Below, piece after piece: positions 16,095-22,856 of a stretch of DNA of 22,856 bases; position 1 is the stretch's first letter; each line of letters starts with the position of its first letter. Position numbers and translations under genes: made by a program. The stretch is from contig JAWXBS010000076.1 of the NCBI GenBank assembly GCA_034440275.1, positions 1 to 22,856 of the forward strand, given 5' to 3'. A model generated the notes under the pieces. That model did no database searches and was not told the origin of the DNA. It saw only the letters and a list, made by a program, of their open reading frames with translations. The stretch comes from VFBF01 sp034440275 (GTDB lineage: Bacteria; Pseudomonadota; Alphaproteobacteria; Caulobacterales; Aquidulcibacteraceae).

Positions 16095-17370
16095 CGCCGC
16101 GCTGGAAATGCGTGTCGAGGAAGGCGATCGTCTCGCGCCAGTCGCGCGGGCGAATGCCATGCCCGCCCGGGCGCATGAACATGGCGATATCGCCGGAGAA
16201 ATCCGTGCGTGACGGCGAGGTCTGCGCGAGGCCTTCGCGGTCGAATAGCGCATAGACCGGTCCCGCCGCTTCCGCCGCTGCATATGCGCCGGCGGGATCA
16301 GACCAGCGGTCCATGCGCGCGCCGCCGAGCAGGATCGGGCGCGGCGCGATGAGCGCAATCAGCAGATGCTGGTCGAGCGGCAGATCCTCGCGCCGCGCTA
16401 CCCGTTCCGGGACTGCAGGCGAGAACCAGTGAGGAAATTGCGTTGTGATCGCGCGCATGGATTCCCCGCGCGTGGTGTGCGAGAGCGTGGCGCCGAACGT
16501 TCCGGACTGGTTGGCGACCACCAGCGCGGCGCGCTCATCGAACGCTGCGGCCAGCAAGGCAGCCTTCCCAAATCGCGAGTGGCCCCAGAGCGCGATGCGC
16601 CCGGCGTCGAAGCGCGCGTCGGTGATCACCGCATCGATGGCGCGCGAATAGCCCCACGCCCACGCGGCAAGCGCACCGGCCTTCGGCGCGCTTTCGTCCA
16701 TGTCCGCCGAAAGCGCGCGCAAGGTTTCATGCGAAAGACGCGGATCGTCCTCGACGATCTCGCCGGGAAAGAACGTCACCACGGCGTAGCCGGCCTTCAC
16801 AAGCATGGCGAAGGGCGGCGCGATGATATCGGAACCATGCATGGTTTCCGCCGCCCACTGCTGGAGCGGCGTGCGGCACCGCGCGGGGCTCCATGCGGGC
16901 CGGTCCACCTGCTTGTAGCGCCCCGCGAGCGCGGCGCGGTTGCCGCAGAAGTTCGTCGCGATCACCACCGGCAACGGCGCCTTTGCGTTGCGCGGCGTGA
17001 TCACCAGCGCGTGGAAACGCACCGGATCGTTCAGCAGCGGCACATCGAGCGTCCATTCCTCGATGCGCGCGACGCTCTTGAAGGCCTTGTCGTCGATCAC
17101 GCGGCGGCTCGACAGGATCGGCGCCACGGTCGTCGGCTGCGCGCCATAGACCAGTCGCTCGAACGCGCCACGCAGAATCGGCGCGCGCCGCGAGAGCCAT
17201 TCATCGGCGGACGTCACCGGCGCATCGTCGCCGAAGACGCCCAGCACATCGGGCAGCGGCGGCGGCGTTACCGGCGCGCCCGGCGCTGCGCGCAAGCTGA
17301 ACTGCACGCCCCACAGGATGACTGCGAGGGCGGCGACCGCGTAGAGAATGCGCTTGAAGCCGGGGCGCAC
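16081..17370 (-). CDS. Membrane-anchored CE15-like (glucuronoyl esterase-type) alpha/beta hydrolase
   Basis: This is a 429-residue protein. An N-terminal helix (about 7-26) anchors it or acts as an uncleaved signal, followed by a Pro-rich linker, so the enzyme faces the periplasm. The hydrolase domain has GHSRFGKA with nucleophile S265, and a late GGHGIRPRDW with probable catalytic H404. Glucuronoyl esterases (CE15) carry the similar GCSRxGKG motif; here Cys is replaced by His. Such enzymes cleave ester links between plant glucuronoxylan and lignin. The true substrate may differ, since no other carbohydrate-degrading gene is nearby. I chose the GTG at 17370 because AAGGGGAA lies 8 bases upstream; a TTG at 17397 has no good site. 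Confidence 0.75.
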   Translation of the reverse strand: MRPGFKRILYAVAALAVILWGVQFSLRAAPGAPVTPPPLPDVLGVFGDDAPVTSADEWLSRRAPILRGAFERLVYGAQPTTVAPILSSRRVIDDKAFKSVARIEEWTLDVPLLNDPVRFHALVITPRNAKAPLPVVIATNFCGNRAALAGRYKQVDRPAWSPARCRTPLQQWAAETMHGSDIIAPPFAMLVKAGYAVVTFFPGEIVEDDPRLSHETLRALSADMDESAPKAGALAAWAWGYSRAIDAVITDARFDAGRIALWGHSRFGKAALLAAAFDERAALVVANQSGTFGATLSHTTRGESMRAITTQFPHWFSPAVPERVARREDLPLDQHLLIALIAPRPILLGGARMDRWSDPAGAYAAAEAAGPVYALFDREGLAQTSPSRTDFSGDIAMFMRPGGHGIRPRDWRETIAFLDTHFQRGVTPP

Positions 17371-17446
17371 GTATTTCTTTCCCCTTGGATGAGACAAAGC
17401 CTGACAGGACTACGTTGAACGACTGACAACGGTTGCCCGGGCGCGC

Positions 17447-18310
17447 CTATTTCGGCTTCCGCGGTCGGATGAGCCCTTCCTGCGCGACACTCGCCACCAG
17501 CGTGCCGTCCTGCAGGTAGATCGCCCCGCGATTGAAGCCGCGGGCCCCGGAGGCGGACGGACTGTCCTGATCGTAGAGGTGCCAGTCGTGCGCGCGCGAC
17601 GGGCGGTGAAACCAGATGATGTGATCGAGGCTCGCCATCATCACGCCGGAAAGCCAGCTCACGCCGTGCGGGCGGGCGCAGGTGTCGAGCAATGACATGT
17701 CCGTGGCGTAGGCCAGCATGCACTGGTTGATGGCGACGCCATCGCCCACATCCTCGGACGCGCGGAACCAGACCTGCTGCTGTGCGGGCATCTTCCTCGG
17801 CTTGACGGGATTGTTGGGATCGACGCGGCGTACTTCGATGGCGCGATCGCGGGCCATGGATTCAGCAAACGCCGCAGGCATGGTCGCGAGATAGGGCTCG
17901 AACCGCTCGCGGTCTGTCGGCACCGACATGGGCTCCGGCGCGGCTGGCAACGGATCGGAATGCTCGAAGCCCTCCTCCTCGACCTGGAAAGACGCCGCGA
18001 GGTTGAAGATCTGCTCGCCGTGCTGGATCGCGATCACGCGCCGCGTGGTGAAGGAGCGCCCGTCGCGGGACCGCTCGACCTCGTAGAGCACCGGCGCCTT
18101 GGGATCGCCCGGCCGGATGAAATAGCTCTGCAGCGAATGGCAGGTTCGCCCCTCGACGGTGCGGTAGGCTGCCATCAGCGCCTGCGCGATGACCTGGCCG
18201 CCGTAGATGCGGTCGCGGTTCATCTCGTCCTGGGGTGTCTGCCCGCGGAAGAGGTTCACCTCGATGGGCTCGAGGGACAGCGTGTCGATAAGGGTCTGGA
18301 TGGCGGTCAT
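17447..18310 (-). CDS. tesB: Acyl-CoA thioesterase II
   Basis: This 287-residue protein is a double hot-dog thioesterase matching E. coli TesB in length and layout. The first domain contains RIYGGQVIAQAL and CHSLQSYFIRPGD; the second contains ATDMSLLD and SLDHIIWFHR and ends VAQEGLIR. The catalytic set appears as D204, S227 (Thr in E. coli) and Q277. It hydrolyses medium- to long-chain acyl-CoA to free fatty acid and CoA in the cytosol. It is divergent from the helicase gene, with 75 bases between starts. Confidence 0.93.
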   Translation of the reverse strand: MTAIQTLIDTLSLEPIEVNLFRGQTPQDEMNRDRIYGGQVIAQALMAAYRTVEGRTCHSLQSYFIRPGDPKAPVLYEVERSRDGRSFTTRRVIAIQHGEQIFNLAASFQVEEEGFEHSDPLPAAPEPMSVPTDRERFEPYLATMPAAFAESMARDRAIEVRRVDPNNPVKPRKMPAQQQVWFRASEDVGDGVAINQCMLAYATDMSLLDTCARPHGVSWLSGVMMASLDHIIWFHRPSRAHDWHLYDQDSPSASGARGFNRGAIYLQDGTLVASVAQEGLIRPRKPK

Positions 18311-18385
18311 GGGGGTGGGTTAGGCGGTTGCTCGCGTTGCGGCAAGATTGGGCATTTCGGCGCGAACACCTTTAGAACACCGCCG

Positions 18386-19690
18386 ATGAGTCTCCCGATC
18401 GACCCCGCCGCAGAAGCGGCCCGCGCCGCCCTCGACGACCGCGAACCCGTGGTGTTCCTCACCGGCCGCGCCGGCACGGGCAAGAGCCACTTCATCCGCA
18501 CTCTCCTGAAGGAGGACCAGCATCGCCCGCAGGTGGTGCTGGCGCCCACGGGCCTCGCGGCGATGAACATCGGCGGCCAGACGGTGCATTCCTTCTTCGG
18601 CCTGCCGCCGCGCCTGCTGCTGGGGTTCAAGGAAAAGCCGAACTGGTTCTTCACGCAGAACGTGCGGCGGCTCTCTCGGATCGTCGTCGATGAAATCTCG
18701 ATGCTGCGCGCCGATACGCTCGACGCCATGGACAGCCACCTCCGCGCGGCGCGCAAAAGCGTGAAGCCGTTTGGCGGCGTGCAGATGCTGCTCGTAGGAG
18801 ACTTCTACCAGCTGCCGCCCGTGGTGCGCGGCGACGAAGGCCGGATGATGGAAGAGGCGGGCTACGGCTCACCCTTCGCGTTCTCCGCGCATGTGCTGCG
18901 CGATGCGCCGGTGTCGGCGTTCGAACTCACCGAGATGCGCCGCCAGACAGATTCGCATTTCATCTCGCTGCTGCAGTCGATCCGCGACAACAACAATGTG
19001 CGCGCGGCGGTCGATGAGCTGAACGCGGCGTGCTGCGACGCGCCGCCCCTGCCCGTGCGCCCGGTGCTGCTGTGCGCGACCAACGCCGTCGCCGACGCCT
19101 ACAATCTGCGCGGGCTGCAGAGCCTGCCGGGCGATCCGAAAGTGTTCGAGGGCGGCTTCAAGGGCGAGCTGCCGAAGAGCGGCATTCCGAACGACCGCCT
19201 GCCCGCGCCGATGACGCTGGCGCTGAAGCGCGGCGCGCGCGTGATCTTCACGCAGAACGATCCCGCCGGGCGGTGGGTGAACGGCACGCTCGGCGCGGTG
19301 ATCGAGATTGAGGACGAACTCGTGCGCGTGCTCATCGACGGTGTTGGAAACGTTAGGGGCGACGAAGTCGACGTGCCGCGCTCCACTTGGCCGCAGACGC
19401 GCTGGCAGTGGGATGAGAAAGCGCAGGAAATGAACATGAAGGAGGAATGGCGTTACGTGCAATTCCCCCTCGCTGCTGCGTGGGCGATCACCATCCACAA
19501 GGCGCAGGGCATGACGCTCGACGCCGTGGAAGTGGATCTCGGACGCGGCGCCTTCGCGGCGGGGCAGACCTACGTGGCGTTGTCGCGCGCGCGGAGCATG
19601 GCGGGCTTGCGGCTGACGCGGCCGCTGCAGGTGCGCGACGTGCAGGTGGATGAGGCGATTGCGGAAGGGCTGGCGCGCTGGGTGGGGTGA
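18386..19690 (+). CDS. PIF1/RecD-like ATP-dependent DNA helicase
   Basis: This is a 434-residue superfamily 1B helicase. Motif I is GRAGTGKS (27-34, K33). It is followed by APTGLAAMNIGGQTVHSFF (Ia), VVDEISML (motif II, D103-E104), LVGDFYQLPPV (motif III) and FELTEMRRQ (motif IV). Near the C-terminus are ITIHKAQGMTLD (about 367-378) and QTYVALSRAR (motif VI). This is the compact bacterial PIF1-like form and likely unwinds DNA 5' to 3', in repair or replication restart. The ATG at 18386 places the Walker A motif at a normal distance; its ribosome site is weak. The in-frame extension up to 17960 lies over tesB and is not credible. Confidence 0.9.
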   Translation: MSLPIDPAAEAARAALDDREPVVFLTGRAGTGKSHFIRTLLKEDQHRPQVVLAPTGLAAMNIGGQTVHSFFGLPPRLLLGFKEKPNWFFTQNVRRLSRIVVDEISMLRADTLDAMDSHLRAARKSVKPFGGVQMLLVGDFYQLPPVVRGDEGRMMEEAGYGSPFAFSAHVLRDAPVSAFELTEMRRQTDSHFISLLQSIRDNNNVRAAVDELNAACCDAPPLPVRPVLLCATNAVADAYNLRGLQSLPGDPKVFEGGFKGELPKSGIPNDRLPAPMTLALKRGARVIFTQNDPAGRWVNGTLGAVIEIEDELVRVLIDGVGNVRGDEVDVPRSTWPQTRWQWDEKAQEMNMKEEWRYVQFPLAAAWAITIHKAQGMTLDAVEVDLGRGAFAAGQTYVALSRARSMAGLRLTRPLQVRDVQVDEAIAEGLARWVG

Positions 19691-19695
19691 GCAGG

Positions 19696-20586
19696 CTAGA
19701 GCGCGTTGTTCATATCGAAATTGAATCCCGCCGCTCTTAGCTCCTTGCAAAGCTGCAGTTTCCATCCCCCCCCGACATCGATTGGCTCGCAGACCACCCC
19801 GATGACATCTGAGGGCATTTCAACCTCGCCGACCGTCAAGGCACAAACATTTTGCCGCCCGAGAAGCCCGACGAAGTAGCCCAGCTCCAAAATGACGTTC
19901 TGACGCGCGCGCGGCCGCAATTCATCGCCTTTGGCTGAACCGACATCGTCCGGTGTGATCAAAACCACCGCAAATCCAACTGACGAATGACGTTCGAGTT
20001 TTTCGATAACCGTACGACCACCATTGGGTTGCTCGTGAAGCACAACCGCGCGCAGTCCCAGTTTCTCAATGAATCTAGAGACAGCTTCCCTTGCTTGACC
20101 GTCATGTCCGTGGACGACAAATACTTCATGTTTTTCGACTCTGCGCACCTCTGCGCTTTTGATCTCAGTAGGCTGCTGCCCACCAGCCTCCTCCAAGTCT
20201 TCAGACAGCGCTGCGATTGCTCCTTCCAGCAACGCAATTGACTGAGCAATATTGGAAGCAGTTTCGCTCTTGTATTCCGACAAAGTTGGCCCGCTCCGAC
20301 CGGACCAATCGGAAACAATCACCATTGAACGATGTGCAAGAAGCGCCGCGGATTGATAACGTCTGTAGTCGTTGGTGCTTGGGCCGAACGCACCTTCTAG
20401 CGTTCGACTTATGGAATTCTCCAACGCCGCGAGCGCGGGAGGCACAGCCTCCGTCATGGAATCGACGTCGAATGCCCGCAACTCTAATAGCCGCCTCTCC
20501 AATCGTTTGATTGCCGAGCGCTTTTCGTCATCACTGAGCCGAAGTGGTGAGACTTCCACAGAAACTCGCGGCGGTCGACGGGCCAT
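19696..20586 (-). CDS. TIR-like domain protein, candidate defence effector
   Basis: This is a 296-residue protein. Residues about 1-150 form a mostly helical, unassigned N-terminal domain. Residues about 154-290 match the predicted nucleotide-binding TIR-like family (PF10137 type). Features are EVFVVHGHDGQAREAVSRF, then LHEQPNGGRTVIEKLE, VLITPDDVG, RPRARQNVILELGYFVG with the probable catalytic E234, and KLQLCKEL near the end. Related TIR-like domains act as NAD-cleaving effectors in antiphage systems such as CBASS. The gene is much less G+C-rich than its neighbours: lines 20041-20100 and 20221-20280 are 53% and 45%, against 75% at 19561-19620 in the helicase. Horizontal acquisition is likely. 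No partner signalling gene is visible, so it may work alone. AAGGAAG precedes the ATG. Confidence 0.82.
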   Translation of the reverse strand: MARRPPRVSVEVSPLRLSDDEKRSAIKRLERRLLELRAFDVDSMTEAVPPALAALENSISRTLEGAFGPSTNDYRRYQSAALLAHRSMVIVSDWSGRSGPTLSEYKSETASNIAQSIALLEGAIAALSEDLEEAGGQQPTEIKSAEVRRVEKHEVFVVHGHDGQAREAVSRFIEKLGLRAVVLHEQPNGGRTVIEKLERHSSVGFAVVLITPDDVGSAKGDELRPRARQNVILELGYFVGLLGRQNVCALTVGEVEMPSDVIGVVCEPIDVGGGWKLQLCKELRAAGFNFDMNNAL

Positions 20587-20617
20587 TGGCTTCCTTAGCT
20601 TGCGCCCCTACTTCCTA

Positions 20618-20630
20618 ACCCGAGTCGGGT
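20618..20630. promoter_or_regulatory. Inverted repeat upstream of the TIR-like gene
   Basis: ACCCGA-G-TCGGGT is a perfect 13-base inverted repeat, 32 to 44 bases before the TIR-like gene start. It lies between that gene and the SDR upstream on the same strand. It could be an operator or a short hairpin. No T tract is adjacent. Confidence 0.3.
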
Positions 20631-20641
20631 GCAAAGCAGAG

Positions 20642-21442
20642 TCACGCCGGGCTCTGCACCCCGCGCACAATCTTCAGCAACTGCCCACGCGGGATGAACT
20701 TCACCAGGCCCGCCTGCATCGCATTCCCGCCGCCCGTCACCTTCACGCGCTGGTTTCGCCGCCACGCGTCGTAGCCCATCTTCGCGACGGGCATCGACGC
20801 CATCACCTTCGAGCGCGCGCCGAGGCGGGTCTTGCCGGTGCCAGCGCGCTCGCGGAACTTCGAGACCGTGGGGCCGGGGCACAGGCAGCTCACATGCACG
20901 CCCGTGTCGCGCGCTTCTTCCCAGAGCGCTTCGGAAAAGCTCATCACGAACGCCTTCGACGCGTAATACACCGCCATCAGCGGTCCCGGCTGGAACGCCG
21001 CCGTCGACGCCACGTTGATCACGCCGCCGCGCTTCTTCTCCAGCATGCCCTTCCAGTAGATGTGCGTCAGCTCCACGAGCGCGCGCACGTTGAGATCGAT
21101 CTGGCCGAGCTGCGTATCCATCGGCGCGCCGTCGAACGCGCCCGCGTGGCCGAAGCCCGCATTGTTCACCAGCACATCGACGGACAATCCCTTCGCCGCG
21201 ATTTCCGCCGCGAGCTTCGCGCCGCCGCCGTGCGCTTGAAGGTCCACGGAGATCGGCGTCGCCTTCACGCCGTAGGTCGAGGCCAGCCGCTGCGCGACCT
21301 CGCCGAGCGGCCCCGCCGAACGCGCCGCGAGAATGAGATCGTAGCCGTCCTTCGCGAAGCACTCCGCGAGATCGACCCCGATCCCCGCCGAAGCCCCCGT
21401 CACCAGCGCCGTCTGCCCCGCGCCGCGCTTCGTCTTCGCCAT
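20642..21442 (-). CDS. SDR-family NAD(P)-dependent oxidoreductase
   Basis: This 266-residue protein is a classical short-chain dehydrogenase. The cofactor motif is TGASAGIG (15-22), followed by NNAG (93-96), N118, the catalytic serine in VINVAST (S146) and Y159-x3-K163 in VYYASKAF. The PGPT segment follows. Arg41 after the second strand (LAARS) suggests NADPH preference. The substrate is not predictable. It is divergent from fabI, with about 124 bases between starts. Confidence 0.9.
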   Translation of the reverse strand: MAKTKRGAGQTALVTGASAGIGVDLAECFAKDGYDLILAARSAGPLGEVAQRLASTYGVKATPISVDLQAHGGGAKLAAEIAAKGLSVDVLVNNAGFGHAGAFDGAPMDTQLGQIDLNVRALVELTHIYWKGMLEKKRGGVINVASTAAFQPGPLMAVYYASKAFVMSFSEALWEEARDTGVHVSCLCPGPTVSKFRERAGTGKTRLGARSKVMASMPVAKMGYDAWRRNQRVKVTGGGNAMQAGLVKFIPRGQLLKIVRGVQSPA

Positions 21443-21566
21443 GACCGCCTCCCGTCCTTCGTGTTTGGCGGAACACTACGCCTGACCACGCCAAGGTTCC
21501 ACGCGCCGCTTGACCCCCCGCCTCCCCGCCGCCTACTTCGCGCCCTTGAACTCAGGAGCGCTGCCC

Positions 21567-22379
21567 ATGTCGGACTGGACCCTGCCCTCGGGCGATCTCA
21601 TGGCGGGCAAGCGCGGGCTCGTCATGGGCGTCGCCAACGACAAGTCCATCGCCTGGGGCATCGCCAGCCAGCTCGCCGCGCAGGGCGCGGAGCTTGCGTT
21701 CACCTATCAGGGCGAGGCGCTGGAAAAGCGCGTGCGGCCGCTGGCGGAGAGCGTGGGCTCGAAGGCGCTGCTGGAATGCGACGTGACCAACGACGCGCAG
21801 CTCGATGCGGTGTTCGACACGCTGAAGAAGACTTGGGGCGGGCTCGACTTCCTCGTCCACGCCATCGCGTTCTCGGACAAGAATGAGCTCAAGGGCTCGT
21901 TCGTGGAAAACACGACGCGCGAGAACTTCCTGCGGACGATGGATATCTCGGCGTTCTCGTGGGTCGCCTGCGCCAAGCGCGCCGCGCCGCTGATGAAGCC
22001 GGGCGGGTCGATGGTGACGCTCACCTATCTCGGCGCCGAGCGCGTGCTGCCGAGCTACAATGTCATGGGCGTCGCCAAGGCCGCGCTCGAAGCCTGCACC
22101 CGTTACATGGCGCGCGATCTGGGCCCCTCGGGCCTGCGCGTGAACGCGATCAGCGCGGGGCCGATGCGGACGCTGGCGCTGGCGGGCATTTCCGGCGGTC
22201 GCGGCCTCGTGAGCACGGGCCGCGAATGGAGCCTGATGAAAGAGGACACGAGCATGGAGGGCATCGCAGGATGCGCGCTCTGGCTGTTGTCCGATCTCGG
22301 CCGCTCGACGACGGGCGAAGTCATCCACGTGGACGCGGGTTTCCACGTCGTCGGTCTGCCGGAGGGCGTCGACGCGTGA
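21567..22379 (+). CDS. fabI: Enoyl-[acyl-carrier-protein] reductase (NADH)
   Basis: This 270-residue protein catalyses the last reduction in each round of fatty-acid elongation. It has the FabI form of the SDR fold: GVANDKSIAWGIA at the cofactor site, LVHAIAFSDKNELKG, TYLGAERVLPSYNVMGVAKAALE with Y154, Y164 and K171, and RVNAISAGPMRTLA. This is the triclosan-type target enzyme. AGGAG lies 8 bases before the ATG at 21567. The longer frame from 21510 adds non-conserved residues only. Confidence 0.95.
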   Translation: MSDWTLPSGDLMAGKRGLVMGVANDKSIAWGIASQLAAQGAELAFTYQGEALEKRVRPLAESVGSKALLECDVTNDAQLDAVFDTLKKTWGGLDFLVHAIAFSDKNELKGSFVENTTRENFLRTMDISAFSWVACAKRAAPLMKPGGSMVTLTYLGAERVLPSYNVMGVAKAALEACTRYMARDLGPSGLRVNAISAGPMRTLALAGISGGRGLVSTGREWSLMKEDTSMEGIAGCALWLLSDLGRSTTGEVIHVDAGFHVVGLPEGVDA

Positions 22380-22431
22380 CCAGGGTGAGCGTGGCATTCG
22401 CGCCACGCCCCGCGGCCTCGTGCCGTCACTC

Positions 22432-22473
22432 GCCTGTCACGCCGCTTTTTCGCCCTTCAGGTGTGTGACAGGC
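22432..22473. repeat. Inverted repeat between fabI and the TIR-fold gene
   Basis: GCCTGTCAC (22432-22440) and GTGACAGGC (22465-22473) form a perfect 9-bp stem around a 24-base loop that contains TTTTT. It is not a standard terminator, because the T run is in the loop. It may be an operator or an RNA structure. Confidence 0.35.
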
Positions 22474-22591
22474 ACAGCGCAGGCGTAGCCTTCGACCCCC
22501 ACTTGTGGATAGAATGGCGGCTTGCCCCCGGATCGACTGGCGATAGAGCGTCGGCGACCGTGAACGGCATCGTACTGGGACAGACGGGTTA

Positions 22592-22856
22592 ATGACCGAA
22601 GTCGCTCTTGCATTCTCCAACATCGACAAGCCGCGCGCCGATGCTCTGGCGCGTATCCTCCACGCGGTGGGCTACGAAGTCGCCGCACAGCCCCTGACGC
22701 CTGAAAAGATCGAGAGCGCCTCGGCGGTGCTCGCCTTCTGGTCGCCGTCCTCGATCAACTCTCAGCCGGTGCAGAACTTTGCGTCGCAGGCGGCGTTCGC
22801 CAAGAAGCTCGTCTCCGTGCGCGCCGGCCCCGCCGATCCGCCGGCGGCGTTTGCGC
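22592..22856 (+). CDS. TIR-fold domain protein, N-terminal fragment (runs off right edge)
   Basis: The 88 residues visible begin MTEVALAFSNIDKPRADALA and continue through a GYEV strand, LTPEKIESASAVLAFWSPSS and KKLVSVRAGPADPPAAF. This order matches the TIR_2 pattern: the first strand with a D-K-x-R-A loop, the G-Y-x-V strand, I-x-x-A-x-x-V-L-x-x-W-S, then V-x-V before a Pro pair. Where catalytic TIRs have Glu (as in V-R-N-E-A), this one reads VQNFASQA. It may therefore be a non-enzymatic scaffold. The ATG at 22592 follows a modest GGGA site. The C-terminal part, and therefore the partner domain, is outside the window. Confidence 0.6.
   Translation, partial: MTEVALAFSNIDKPRADALARILHAVGYEVAAQPLTPEKIESASAVLAFWSPSSINSQPVQNFASQAAFAKKLVSVRAGPADPPAAFA

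Noticed and set aside
17960..18385. N-terminal extension of the helicase gene
   Set aside because: It lies over tesB in antisense; the helicase family begins near the ATG at 18386.
22389..22408. GCGTGGC...GCCACGC hairpin after fabI as a terminator
   Set aside because: The stem is followed by C/G, not T residues, so intrinsic termination is not supported.

Overview
The window is dense, very G+C-rich chromosomal DNA with short intergenic gaps. Codon use, gene content (orphan HisKA kinase, TesB, FabI, ThpR, several secreted or outer-membrane proteins) and G/C-ending codons suggest an alphaproteobacterium, perhaps near Caulobacterales/Hyphomonadaceae. That placement is inferred; no rRNA or other phylogenetic marker is present. 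I found no tRNA, rRNA, CRISPR array or insertion sequence.

Layout. 1-100 is the start of an exported protein running off the left edge. A gene-free stretch with clustered inverted repeats follows, then a small lipoprotein with a terminator. Next come a membrane protein and thpR (minus strand), an orphan membrane histidine kinase and a SnoaL-like protein (plus), and a Tas-type aldo/keto reductase (minus). 5302-5612 holds a pair of 35-residue membrane-peptide genes, one broken by a single-base frameshift. An aldehyde dehydrogenase follows.

The most unusual part is 7316-14739. Two adjacent minus-strand genes encode half-size ABC exporters related to type I secretion ATPases. Both have eroded ATPase motifs, in different places. 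An alginate-export-type outer-membrane barrel lies downstream on the same strand. Divergent from them, across an AT-rich gap, is a 720-residue acidic protein with a recurring acidic-AxG motif, one RTX-like glycine/aspartate stretch and a hydrophobic C-terminal end. I read this as a candidate non-canonical export locus: a degenerate ABC pair, an outer-membrane barrel and a possible cargo, with no membrane-fusion protein nearby.

The right part holds metabolic genes: a Cys/Met-metabolism PLP enzyme, a CE15-like esterase, tesB, a PIF1-like helicase, an SDR and fabI. A TIR-like gene of clearly lower G+C (19696-20586) sits among them and looks horizontally acquired; it is a plausible antiphage effector. 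A second TIR-fold protein, apparently lacking the catalytic glutamate, begins at 22592 and runs off the right edge.
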